A DNA stretch of 64,000 nt from positions 1 through 64,000 of the forward strand of contig JAUNWI010000003.1 of NCBI GenBank assembly GCA_030540395.1, written 5' to 3'. Shown here in pieces: positions 52,865 through 61,100 of the stretch. The notes under the pieces were generated by a model that worked only from the letters and a program-made list of their open reading frames with translations, was not told the origin of the DNA and did not search any database. Numbering within the stretch: position 1 is the first letter of the stretch; the number at the start of each line of letters is the position of its first letter. The translations under genes and the position numbers were made by a program. This DNA comes from Phascolarctobacterium sp. (GTDB lineage Bacteria > Bacillota > Negativicutes > Acidaminococcales > Acidaminococcaceae).

Positions 52865-54043
52865 TTACATGCACTCTTTGATAGCTTTAGCCATACGCTC
52901 AATACCTTCTACAATGCGGTCATCCGGCATGTTGGAGAAGTTGATACGCATGCTGCGGTCAGTCTTTTGGTTGGGATAGAAGGCATCGCCGATAACACCA
53001 GCAACCTTCATTTCGATGCACTTGTCAAATACCTTGCGAGCGCTTACGCCCTCGGGGAAGGTGAGCCACAGGAACAGGCCGCCTTCGGGATGAGTCCATT
53101 CGGTGCCAGCGGGGAATTTTTCTTCCATAGCCTTCAGGATTACATCGCGACGATGCTTGTAAAGAGCAACGATTTCCTTAACGTGCTCATCCAGATCGTA
53201 GGTTTCCATGTATGCATCAGCAACACCTTGGTCAAAATTGGAGGTGTGCAGGTCAGCGCTTTGTTTAATCTTCACGAATTGAGTCAGCAGGCTGTGCTCA
53301 GCAGCAACCCAACCAAGGCGCAGGCCCGGGCAGAAGATCTTAGAGAAGGTGCCCAGGAACATAACCAGGCCCTTGGTATCCAAGGATTTCAGGGAAGGCA
53401 GAATTTCGCCCTCATAACGCAGCTCGCCATAGGGGTTATCCTCGATAACGGGCAGGTTGTGCTTATTAACAACTTCCATAAATGCTTTGCGGCGTTCCAT
53501 GGACCAGGTGCGGCCGGTGGGGTTTTGGAAGTCAGGAATTACATAGATAAATTTGCAGTTGGGAGTGGTTTCCAAAATCTTGTCCAGCTCTTCAGGAATC
53601 AGGCCGCCGTTATCGGTGGGAACCTCTACGAATTTGGGTTGATAAGCATTGAAGGCGTTCAGAGCGCCCAGGTAGGACGGGCTTTCGCAGAGCACAACGT
53701 CTCCGGGGTCCAGGAACAGCTTGCCAGCGAAGTCCAGGCATTGTTGGGAACCAGTGGTAATCAAAATATCGTCGGGGTCAACTTCGGTATGATATTTATC
53801 AGCCATGCGCTTAGCAATTTTTGCGCGCAGGGAGGGACGGCCTTCGGTGGTAGCATATTGCAGCAATTGACGGCCTTCCTTCAGCACCAGGTCATGGGAA
53901 ACCTTGGCGATTCCTTCAACAGGGAACAGCTCCGGAGCGGGCAGACCGCCAGCGAAGGAGATAATGTCCGGTTTTGCGGTTAATTTTAAGAGCTCACGGA
54001 TTTCGGAGGCTTGCATGCCATCCATACGTTTTGCAAATTTCAT
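52865..54043 (-). CDS. PLP-dependent aminotransferase, class I/II (LysN/MocR-like), 392 aa
   Basis: A fold-type I aminotransferase. PLP-site residues are visible: Asn174 in FQNPTG, Asp202 and Tyr205 in EDNPYGELRY, Lys235 in TFSKIFCPGLRLGW and Arg242. FAGGLPAPELFP near the start is typical of the 2-aminoadipate/aromatic/branched-chain group. It could serve leucine metabolism, whose aminotransferase is missing next to leuCDB, but this is only a guess. GAGGGTGTAAAC precedes the ATG; codon use suggests high expression. Confidence 0.92.
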   Translation of the reverse strand: MKFAKRMDGMQASEIRELLKLTAKPDIISFAGGLPAPELFPVEGIAKVSHDLVLKEGRQLLQYATTEGRPSLRAKIAKRMADKYHTEVDPDDILITTGSQQCLDFAGKLFLDPGDVVLCESPSYLGALNAFNAYQPKFVEVPTDNGGLIPEELDKILETTPNCKFIYVIPDFQNPTGRTWSMERRKAFMEVVNKHNLPVIEDNPYGELRYEGEILPSLKSLDTKGLVMFLGTFSKIFCPGLRLGWVAAEHSLLTQFVKIKQSADLHTSNFDQGVADAYMETYDLDEHVKEIVALYKHRRDVILKAMEEKFPAGTEWTHPEGGLFLWLTFPEGVSARKVFDKCIEMKVAGVIGDAFYPNQKTDRSMRINFSNMPDDRIVEGIERMAKAIKECM

Positions 54044-54206
54044 GTTTACACCCTCATTTCATGTGATTGATTTTATTTTTAATATAGATTATATTGTAAC
54101 ACCGCCCACAAAAATGCACAAGCAAAAAGTGCATTGAGTACCTTTCTGCTTGTGCGCTGTTACATTATTAACAGATAAAGAAAATTTCTCCATCTAGCTA
54201 TTGGAA

Positions 54207-54250
54207 GGCTCCCCTTTCAAGGGGAGCTGTCAGCGTAGCTGACTGAGGGG
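54207..54250 (+). repeat. Intergenic palindromic repeat, copy C
   Basis: GGCTCCCCTTTCAAGGGGAGC, shortened here, then TGTCAGCGTAGCTGAC and TGAGGGG: the same nested-hairpin plan as copies A and B near 32.7 kb. It lies 2 bases beyond the stop codon of the second C_GCAxxG_C_C gene and may act as its terminator. Confidence 0.8.
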
Positions 54251-54252
54251 TT

Positions 54253-54693
54253 TTATTTCAGCAACCCCTTTTCTTCTAGATAGACCGCCAGCAGCTGGGC
54301 GACCTTATTCACCAGCTTCAGGCAGTTCTTCAAGTGGTCGCGAGTGTTAAATTCGTAGGGCATCAAGTCGCCGCAGGCGCAGCTGCCAAAGGCTTCCCTG
54401 AAGCGTTCATGGAACTCCAAGGTCAGGGGATAGATTTCTGCCAAGGGCTTTTCGCTAGGATGATTGCGTCCAGCCAAGGTGCTGATGACCATGGTGCAGC
54501 CTGCCATAGCGCCGCACAGGTCACGGGCGTGACCGATCCCGCCGCCGAAGCCGCTGCACAGGCGAAAGGCGTTGTCGTCAATTTCTACGCCTGCTTCCTT
54601 GCGGAAGGTTTCTACGATGGCCTCACAGCAGTTGAAGCCGCTCTTAAAATTATTACCTGCTGCCATTCCCATTTTTTCGCTAAATTCACTCAT
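54253..54693 (-). CDS. C_GCAxxG_C_C family protein (second copy), 146 aa
   Basis: Same family as the protein at 25871-26308: GFNCCEAIVETF near 20-31, CSGFGGGIGHARDLCGAMAGC near 48-68, FGSCACGDLMP near 104-114. The start at 54693 follows AAAGGAGG. It is 13 bases after the CoA-disulfide-reductase-like gene, so it should be cotranscribed with a flavoprotein, like the other copy. A role in electron transfer or metal binding is suspected only. Confidence 0.88.
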   Translation of the reverse strand: MSEFSEKMGMAAGNNFKSGFNCCEAIVETFRKEAGVEIDDNAFRLCSGFGGGIGHARDLCGAMAGCTMVISTLAGRNHPSEKPLAEIYPLTLEFHERFREAFGSCACGDLMPYEFNTRDHLKNCLKLVNKVAQLLAVYLEEKGLLK

Positions 54694-54706
54694 GCTAATG
54701 CCTCCT

Positions 54707-56395
54707 TTACTTTCTATCACTTTCTGTCGCATAAGGCCAGCCACTCATGCCACCTTCAAGGCTCTTTACATTTTTGTAGCCCTTGGCGCGTAGCATAACC
54801 TCCGCTTCGTAGCCGCGCAAGTCAATCTGACAGGCCGTGATGAGCAGCTTATCCTCGTCGCATGCCAGCTTGCACTCACGCACCTGATTCAAGGGCACAT
54901 TTACGCGATTAGGCACGCCAGCAATACGATTGGTAGCCACTTCCTTAGGTGTACGCACATCCACAAAGAGATAGTCGCCTTTAGCGCGCATCGCTTCAAA
55001 ATCCTTGGGATTAATACCCTGCATTTGCCCCGTCATCTTATTGTGCAGCACGTTCGCAGCCGTCGCTAAATTATCAATGGGGCCGTTAAAGGGCGGTGCA
55101 TAAGCAATATCTAGATTAGACAAATCCTCTAAAGTTGCACCAAAGCTCAGAGCAGCTACCATGGTATCAATGCGCTTATCCACATTTGCGCCCACTGCCT
55201 GCAAGCCTAAAACGCGCTCCGTGCCCTCTTCTGCTAGCAGCTTCACGACAATGCGACCTGCTCCCGGCATGTAGCCCAAGCGGTCAAAGCCAGGCACTAC
55301 CACGCTCTTAAACTTTAAGCCAGCAGCTGCTGCGCTACGCTCGTTAAGGCCGGTTGCTCCTGCGCTCACGCCAAAGATGCGGCATACGCCCGTGCCCAGA
55401 ACGCCGGGATACTTAATGCCATCGCCACAAATATTATCGGCAATTACGCGACCATGCTTATTAGCTGTGGAGCCCATGGGCGTAAAGATTTTCGCGCCAC
55501 TCACCCGATGGGTATTTTCGGCGCAGTCGCCACCAGCGTAAATCGCAGGGTCGCTGGTTTGCAGATATTCATTCACCGCAATGCAGCCCGTAGACCCGAT
55601 TTCCAGCCCTGCCGCCTTAGCCAGCTCCACATTGGGACGCACGCCCACTGCCACGATAACTAGCTGAGCAGGAATGGTGCGCTTATCAGTCTTCACACCA
55701 GTAACCCAACCAGCTTCTGCTTCAAAGGCCAGCGTTTTCTCTTCCAGATATAGATTTAAGGGCTCCTTAGCGATATTCTTCTTCAATAAATCTGCCATTT
55801 CCTTGTCCAGCATCTGGGGCAGCAGACGATCCTGCATTTCCACAATGCTAGTCTTTAAACCACGATGGACAAAGGCCTCGGCCAGCTCCATGCCAATAAA
55901 GCCAGCGCCAATAATGACAACATCGGTCACATTGCGCTCCTTGATTTCTGCTTCCACGGCGTGCACATCCCAGGGGAACCAAAAGCCGTGAATGCCCTTT
56001 GCGTCAGCATTTTCCAAGGGCAAGCCTACCGGGGTTGAGCCAGTGCCCAAAACCAGCACATCGTAGGCGAGCTCCTTGACCTCGCCATTTTCCACATAGG
56101 TCACCTTTTTTGCAGACCTATCGATAGCCGTAACATTGCACCCAGTACGTGCGTCAATACCTTTTACAGTGCGGAAATATTCGCTATCACGCTTTGCTCC
56201 CTGAGGCGTGTGGTCAAAGCTATTAAAGCTCTTCACCTCGCCACCGATATAATAAGGAAAGCCGCAGGCGCCATAGCTCAGCTCCGGTCCACGCTCCAAC
56301 ACAATAATTTCCGCATCCTTATCACGACGACGCAAGCGCGCAGCAGTTTTCATGCCCGTTGCCACGCCGCCGATAATTACCACTTTCTTACCCAT
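54707..56395 (-). CDS. CoA-disulfide reductase/NADH oxidase-like flavoprotein with rhodanese domain, 562 aa
   Basis: N-terminal FAD/NAD(P) pyridine-nucleotide disulfide reductase domain: VVIIGGVATGMKTAARLRRRD at 5-25, the single redox Cys44 in SYGACGFPYYIGG, a second dinucleotide site VVIIGAGFIGMELAEAFVHRG, and GGDCAE. Residues from about 470 form a rhodanese domain with the active-site-loop Cys522 in TACQIDLRG. This fusion resembles CoA-disulfide or persulfide reductases that handle sulfane sulfur. The start at 56395 follows AAAGGAG. TetR upstream may control it through the palindrome at 56449-56466. Confidence 0.92.
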   Translation of the reverse strand: MGKKVVIIGGVATGMKTAARLRRRDKDAEIIVLERGPELSYGACGFPYYIGGEVKSFNSFDHTPQGAKRDSEYFRTVKGIDARTGCNVTAIDRSAKKVTYVENGEVKELAYDVLVLGTGSTPVGLPLENADAKGIHGFWFPWDVHAVEAEIKERNVTDVVIIGAGFIGMELAEAFVHRGLKTSIVEMQDRLLPQMLDKEMADLLKKNIAKEPLNLYLEEKTLAFEAEAGWVTGVKTDKRTIPAQLVIVAVGVRPNVELAKAAGLEIGSTGCIAVNEYLQTSDPAIYAGGDCAENTHRVSGAKIFTPMGSTANKHGRVIADNICGDGIKYPGVLGTGVCRIFGVSAGATGLNERSAAAAGLKFKSVVVPGFDRLGYMPGAGRIVVKLLAEEGTERVLGLQAVGANVDKRIDTMVAALSFGATLEDLSNLDIAYAPPFNGPIDNLATAANVLHNKMTGQMQGINPKDFEAMRAKGDYLFVDVRTPKEVATNRIAGVPNRVNVPLNQVRECKLACDEDKLLITACQIDLRGYEAEVMLRAKGYKNVKSLEGGMSGWPYATESDRK

Positions 56396-56448
56396 TTCTA
56401 ACTCCTTTCTGCCATGTACAAAGCACATTCGCTGAAACCACCAGAATA

Positions 56449-56466
56449 TACTAGTATTTACTAGTA
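56449..56466. promoter_or_regulatory. Palindromic operator candidate upstream of the flavoprotein gene
   Basis: TACTAGTA-TT-TACTAGTA: two self-complementary 8-base units with a 2-base spacer, 54 bases before the ATG. It is a good candidate site for the TetR protein encoded just upstream. Confidence 0.6.
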
Positions 56467-56523
56467 CATTTCGACACGCTATAAGCTTTTACCTTCTAAG
56501 AAAATTATTATCACCAAAATGTC

Positions 56524-56551
56524 AAAAAGGTGCTAGCTTTAAGCCAGCACC
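56524..56551 (-). terminator. Terminator of the TetR gene
   Basis: On the minus strand GGTGCTGGCTT pairs with AAGCTAGCACC (one mismatch) and is followed by TTTTT. It separates tetR from the flavoprotein gene. Confidence 0.85.
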
Positions 56552-56663
56552 CTCCTAAGTAATACGTGTACTATATAAAAACAATTATACTTAATTTTTA
56601 AGATTAACGAAACGTTACTCGTAAAAAACGTTCTGTAAAATTCATCCTCAACGGAAGCACTAT

Positions 56664-57278
56664 TTATTTTGCACTATCCTCCTGCAAAAAGCTAGCCCTC
56701 GCTATTTGCTCCCGCTCCAAGCTTTCCAGTGCGGAAATAATATTGCGAATCGCTAAGCGGAAGCTTGTAGAGGTATTCACCTGCGAACAGCTGGATAAGC
56801 CCGAGCCCTTGCCCACCATAAAGCCTATCACTGTTGCCATATAAATATGCGTCCAATGGGCCTTAGACTCGTCATCCAGCTTATATAAACCGACAACCTT
56901 TACCACAGGAGCGTACAGCTCAGCCGCAACCTCATTAAGCTGCTTTTCTTTGAGCTTATTCAAGGTCAACAATAAGCGATAAAAGCTAGGATGCTTAACA
57001 GCAAATTCCCTAAAAGCCATAGCCAAGGCGAGTAGAGCTTCTTGACGAGTTTTGACTTGCGTAACCATCTCGCGCTGAGCAGTGTCAAACTCTTCATATA
57101 CCTTTAAGGCCACAGCAACAGTAAGCTCATCCATATTCTCAAAATGCTTGTATAAGGAAGCAGCTTTAACATCCAGCTTTTCTGCCAAAATCCGTAAAGA
57201 AAAGCCATCAAAGCCATCCCTTTGTAGGATTTCCTTCGCAGCCAATATTATCTTTTCCTTAGTTAATCCCTTGTGCAT
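56664..57278 (-). CDS. TetR-family transcriptional regulator, 204 aa
   Basis: The N-terminal helix-turn-helix has IILAAKEILQRDGFDGFSLRILAEKLDVKAASLYKHFENMDEL; the C-terminal half is a TetR ligand domain of the TetR_C type. The start at 57278 follows GAGAGGAG. It lies upstream of the flavoprotein/C_GCAxxG_C_C pair on the same strand and is the likely regulator of that pair. Ligand unknown. Confidence 0.93.
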   Translation of the reverse strand: MHKGLTKEKIILAAKEILQRDGFDGFSLRILAEKLDVKAASLYKHFENMDELTVAVALKVYEEFDTAQREMVTQVKTRQEALLALAMAFREFAVKHPSFYRLLLTLNKLKEKQLNEVAAELYAPVVKVVGLYKLDDESKAHWTHIYMATVIGFMVGKGSGLSSCSQVNTSTSFRLAIRNIISALESLEREQIARASFLQEDSAK

Positions 57279-57503
57279 AAGCCCCGCTCCTCTCCCATGG
57301 TACACTCAACACTATTATACTTTTCATTATACCATTACTCAAGGAATCATGTAGCTTTTTTTAATTACAATAATGAGCTCATATAAAAGTATTTTGTTCT
57401 TTATTTTGGATAGCTCTGTTAGCCAATAGAATATTTTAGTAAACAACGTTAACTTTAACACAAGGAACATAAATCTTCCGTTCTGTTTTTGTTGTCGAAA
57501 TTT

Positions 57504-57519
57504 TGTGACCCATATCACG
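57504..57519 (+). promoter_or_regulatory. CRP/FNR-type site upstream of DASS gene 1
   Basis: TGTGA-CCCATA-TCACG agrees with the CRP-family pattern TGTGA-N6-TCACA in 9 of 10 arm bases. Its centre is about 72 bases before the predicted start site, a usual class I activator position. No similar site lies before gene 2. Confidence 0.6.
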
Positions 57520-57548
57520 TATTTTGCATCTTTCTTGAGTTCACACTC

Positions 57549-57577
57549 TTGACAAAGTTACTATTGTTAGCTAAAAT
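57549..57577 (+). promoter_or_regulatory. Promoter of DASS gene 1
   Basis: TTGACA (57549-57554) and TAAAAT (57572-57577) are 17 bases apart, inside the context CACACTCTTGACAAA that recurs before gene 2. The leader is about 140 bases long. Confidence 0.85.
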
Positions 57578-57726
57578 ATAGTTAACGACATTAGCTGTGT
57601 GGGCTTATTATGTCTTATTATTCCCTTCAACGCTACTTGGGACTTGCTTTGAATGTGAATATTTTGGTGCAATAAGTCAACATAAGTGCCGTTGTTCCTA
57701 CAAAACTGAAAATGGAGGTATTTATA

Positions 57727-59001
57727 GTGTCTAAAGCTGTAAAATGTCTTATCCTGTTGGCTGTAATTGCTTTATTCTTCGTAACCGAACTTATTCCTCT
57801 GGCAGTTACCGCTATGGGCGGCGCAATTGCTTGCGGCCTGCTCGGCTTGATCCCTGCTAAACAAGTATTCTCCGGTCTGTCCAACTCTACCGTAGTACTG
57901 TTCGCAGGTATGTTCGTTGTTGGTGGTGCTATGTTCTACACCGGTCTGGCACAATTCATCGGCAACAAGGTAGTTAGCGCTGTTGGTACCGGCGAAAACT
58001 CCCTGATGTTCGGTCTGATGACCGTTGGTACCGTTTTGTCCGCATTCTTGTCCAACACTGGTACTGCAGCTTGCTTGCTGCCGGTAGCACTGGGCATCTG
58101 CGCATCTGCTAAGATTCCTGCTTCCCGTCAATTGATGCCCTTGGCATTCGCTTGCGGTTGGGGCGGCATCATCACCATGGTTGGTACTCCTCCTAACATC
58201 ATCGCCGCTGGCGCTCTGAGCAACGTAGGTCTGCCTTCCTTTGGCTTCTTCGAATTCGCTTTCATCGGTATTCCTATCTCCATCGGCGGTATGCTCTACA
58301 TGATGTTCGTAGGCAAATACTTGCTGCCGGCAGCTCAACTGGATGCTGACCAAGAAATCGAGCAAGAAATCGAAGCTAACGAAACCAACAACACCAAGAT
58401 GATGGTTTCTGGCGCTATCCTGATCGCAGTAGTTCTGGTAATGGGCCTTGGCATTAAAGGCATCACTCTGGAAATGGCTGCTGTAGTAGGCGCTTTGATT
58501 TGCGTTCTGACCGGCTGCTTGACTGAAAAACAAGCTTATGCTTCCATCGACTGGGTAACCATCTTCCTGTTCGCAGGTATGATGCCTGTATCCTCCGCTA
58601 TGGATAAAACCGGTGCTGGCAAAATGATCGCTGACTGGACCGTATCCCTGATGGGCGGCTCCCCCTCCCCGATGGTTGTAACCGCAGTTCTGTTCGCACT
58701 GTCCTGCGGCCTGACCCAATTCATGTCCAACACCGCATCCGCAGCTCTGCTGTGCCCGATCGGTATCGCTATCGCTAAGAACCTGGGCGCTGACCCCCGT
58801 GCTGTACTGATGGCTATTGCAGTTGCAGCTTCCTGCGCATTTGCATCCCCCGTTGGTACTCCTCCGAACACTCTGGTACTGGGCCCTGGCAACTACAAAT
58901 TCATGGACTATGTAAAAGCTGGTACTGGCTTGATCATCGTTTGCTTCGTAGTTTCCTTGGTTGTTATCCCGATGGTATGGCCGTTCTTCCCCGGAAAATA
59001 A
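57727..59001 (+). CDS. DASS/SLC13-family Na+:dicarboxylate carrier, copy 1, 424 aa
   Basis: A Na+-coupled carrier of dicarboxylates such as succinate, with about 11 helices. The two SNT motifs that bind Na+ and carboxylate are at 109-111 (FLSNTGTAA) and 334-336 (FMSNTASAA), each paired with a VGTPPN loop (152-157, 376-381), showing the inverted-repeat fold. An acidic loop EIEQEIEANE is at 210-219. The start is GTG at 57727 after GGAGG. Codon use is strongly biased, as in fusA. Copy 2, at 59297, differs in one residue. In a Phascolarctobacterium-like host it would be the main succinate importer (inference). Confidence 0.93.
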   Translation: MSKAVKCLILLAVIALFFVTELIPLAVTAMGGAIACGLLGLIPAKQVFSGLSNSTVVLFAGMFVVGGAMFYTGLAQFIGNKVVSAVGTGENSLMFGLMTVGTVLSAFLSNTGTAACLLPVALGICASAKIPASRQLMPLAFACGWGGIITMVGTPPNIIAAGALSNVGLPSFGFFEFAFIGIPISIGGMLYMMFVGKYLLPAAQLDADQEIEQEIEANETNNTKMMVSGAILIAVVLVMGLGIKGITLEMAAVVGALICVLTGCLTEKQAYASIDWVTIFLFAGMMPVSSAMDKTGAGKMIADWTVSLMGGSPSPMVVTAVLFALSCGLTQFMSNTASAALLCPIGIAIAKNLGADPRAVLMAIAVAASCAFASPVGTPPNTLVLGPGNYKFMDYVKAGTGLIIVCFVVSLVVIPMVWPFFPGK

Positions 59002-59031
59002 TTGATACCTTAACTTTCTAAGTCCCAATAT

Positions 59032-59068
59032 AAAGGCTCTAGGATTAGTCCTAGAGCCTTTATTATTT
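59032..59068 (+). terminator. Terminator of DASS gene 1
   Basis: AAAGGCTCTAGGA pairs with TCCTAGAGCCTTT and is followed by ATTATTTAG. Confidence 0.9.
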
Positions 59069-59122
59069 AGTATCCTATACTTTTTAGTAATAGTTTACAG
59101 AAAATTTGTTAATGTCACACTC

Positions 59123-59151
59123 TTGACAAAATTCATTGAGGTCGCTACAAT
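59123..59151 (+). promoter_or_regulatory. Promoter of DASS gene 2
   Basis: TTGACA (59123-59128) and TACAAT (59146-59151) are 17 bases apart, in the same CACACTCTTGACAAA context as gene 1. The leader is about 140 bases and shares GGGACTT and GTTGTTCCT with that of gene 1. Confidence 0.88.
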
Positions 59152-59296
59152 ATAGGTAGCGGCTTTCTGTTATTATACTTTTTAAATGCATTTCTAAACT
59201 TTGTTTATTGGGACTTAGCAAAGTTAAGGTGGCTTTCTAAAGCTAGACTAACAGTTTAGTCGTTGTTCCTTGAAAAATCTAATAAGGAGGATCATT

Positions 59297-60571
59297 ATGT
59301 CTAAAGCTGTAAAATGTCTTATTCTTTTGGCTGTAATTGCTTTATTCTTCGTAACCGAACTTATTCCTCTGGCAGTTACCGCTATGGGCGGCGCAATTGC
59401 TTGCGGCCTGCTCGGCTTGATCCCTGCTAAACAAGTATTCTCCGGTCTGTCCAACTCTACCGTAGTACTGTTCGCAGGTATGTTCGTTGTTGGTGGTGCT
59501 ATGTTCTACACCGGTCTGGCACAATTCATCGGCAACAAGGTAGTTAGCGCTGTTGGTACCGGCGAAAACTCCCTGATGTTCGGTCTGATGACCGTTGGTA
59601 CCGTTTTGTCCGCATTCTTGTCCAACACTGGTACTGCAGCTTGCTTGCTGCCGGTAGCACTGGGCATCTGCGCATCTGCTAAGATTCCTGCTTCCCGTCA
59701 ATTGATGCCCTTGGCATTCGCTTGCGGTTGGGGCGGCATCATCACCATGGTTGGTACTCCTCCTAACATCATCGCCGCTGGCGCTCTGAGCAACGTAGGT
59801 CTGCCTTCCTTTGGCTTCTTCGAATTCGCTTTCATCGGTATTCCTATCTCCATCGGCGGTATGCTCTACATGATGTTCGTAGGCAAATACTTGCTGCCGG
59901 CAGCTCAACTGGATGCTGACCAAGAAATCGAGCAAGAAATCGAAGCTAACGAAACCAACAACACCAAGATGATGGTTTCTGGCGCTATCCTGATCGCAGT
60001 AGTTCTGGTAATGGGCCTTGGCATTAAAGGCATCACTCTGGAAATGGCTGCTGTAGTAGGCGCTTTGATTTGCGTTCTGACCGGCTGCTTGACTGAAAAA
60101 CAAGCTTATGCTTCCATCGACTGGGTAACCATCTTCCTGTTCGCAGGTATGATGCCTGTATCCTCCGCTATGGATAAAACCGGTGCTGGCAAAATGATCG
60201 CTGACTGGACCGTATCCCTGATGGGCGGCTCCCCCTCCCCGATGGTTGTAACCGCAGTTCTGTTCGCACTGTCCTGCGGCCTGACCCAATTCATGTCCAA
60301 CACCGCATCCGCAGCTCTGCTGTGCCCGATCGGTATCGCTATCGCTAAGAACCTGGGCGCTGACCCCCGTGCTGTACTGATGGCTATTGCAGTTGCAGCT
60401 TCCTGCGCATTTGCATCCCCCGTTGGTACTCCTCCGAACACCCTGGTACTGGGCCCTGGCAACTACAAATTCATGGACTACGTAAAAGCAGGCACTGGCT
60501 TGATCATCGTTTGCTTCGTAATCTCCTTGGTTGTTATCCCGATGGTATGGCCGTTCTTCCCCGGCAAATAA
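59297..60571 (+). CDS. DASS/SLC13-family Na+:dicarboxylate carrier, copy 2, 424 aa
   Basis: Same protein as copy 1 except Val409 to Ile. The ATG at 59297 follows AAGGAGG; here the start is ATG, in copy 1 GTG. At the base level I find differences only in the first 50 and last 130 bases of the gene; the roughly 1.1 kb between appears identical. It has its own promoter, leader and terminator, so both copies should be expressed independently. Confidence 0.93.
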   Translation: MSKAVKCLILLAVIALFFVTELIPLAVTAMGGAIACGLLGLIPAKQVFSGLSNSTVVLFAGMFVVGGAMFYTGLAQFIGNKVVSAVGTGENSLMFGLMTVGTVLSAFLSNTGTAACLLPVALGICASAKIPASRQLMPLAFACGWGGIITMVGTPPNIIAAGALSNVGLPSFGFFEFAFIGIPISIGGMLYMMFVGKYLLPAAQLDADQEIEQEIEANETNNTKMMVSGAILIAVVLVMGLGIKGITLEMAAVVGALICVLTGCLTEKQAYASIDWVTIFLFAGMMPVSSAMDKTGAGKMIADWTVSLMGGSPSPMVVTAVLFALSCGLTQFMSNTASAALLCPIGIAIAKNLGADPRAVLMAIAVAASCAFASPVGTPPNTLVLGPGNYKFMDYVKAGTGLIIVCFVISLVVIPMVWPFFPGK

Positions 60572-60602
60572 TTGATGCCATCTAAATAGTCCCTAAGAAA
60601 AT

Positions 60603-60635
60603 AAGCCTCGAGGCTCTGCCTCGAGGCTTTTCTTA
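60603..60635 (+). terminator. Terminator of DASS gene 2
   Basis: AAGCCTCGAGGC-TCT-GCCTCGAGGCTT followed by TTCTTATT. It may also serve sufU, which converges from the right. Confidence 0.9.
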
Positions 60636-60665
60636 TTGTGTTTATAAAGTTTTGCGGTGGAGAAT

Positions 60666-61100
60666 TTACTTCTCCTCGTCCTCCAGCATCTGCTCCAAAG
60701 TATGCCAGCCCAGCACCGCGCATTTCACGCGAGCAGGCATGTGGCTCACATCCTGCAGCACGCAGGCCTCCTCCAGCTCGTCGATTTCCTCCTCGCTGGC
60801 GCCACCCTTAATCATGCGCAGAAAAATATCACTAAGGCGTAAAGCCTCCTCCTTGGGCTTGCCGATAACCAAATCCAGCATCATGTCGGCGCTGGCCTGA
60901 CTAATAGCGCAGCCACTGCCGGTGAAAGCGCCATCCACAACAACGCCGTCGGCCAGCTTTAGGCGCAGGGTAATGTCATCGCCGCAGGTGGGATTATAGC
61001 CACGCATTTCCAGATCCGCATCGGGCAGCTCATGCTTGTGGGCCGGATGCATATTGTGGTCGATTAAAATCTCGTTATAAAATGCTCTATTATCTGCCAT
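60666..61100 (-). CDS. sufU: Fe-S cluster assembly protein SufU, 144 aa
   Basis: A zinc-containing sulfur-transfer partner of SufS. The conserved residues are Cys39 and Asp41 (NPTCGDD), Cys61 (GSGCAISQAS) and Cys124 (VKCAVLGWHTL). The insertion between the second and third Cys typical of SufU, against IscU, is present. Its start overlaps the end of sufS by 11 bases. It accepts persulfide sulfur from SufS for the SufBCD scaffold. Confidence 0.95.
   Translation of the reverse strand: MADNRAFYNEILIDHNMHPAHKHELPDADLEMRGYNPTCGDDITLRLKLADGVVVDGAFTGSGCAISQASADMMLDLVIGKPKEEALRLSDIFLRMIKGGASEEEIDELEEACVLQDVSHMPARVKCAVLGWHTLEQMLEDEEK

Noticed and set aside
57772..59028. Long antisense open frames over the two DASS genes
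   Set aside because: They appear identically over both copies, are rich in Q/H/S with no domain, and follow from codon bias of the real genes on the plus strand.
57727..60571. DASS duplication as a composite transposon or insertion sequence
   Set aside because: No transposase, terminal inverted repeats or target duplications flank the copies, and promoters and terminators differ.
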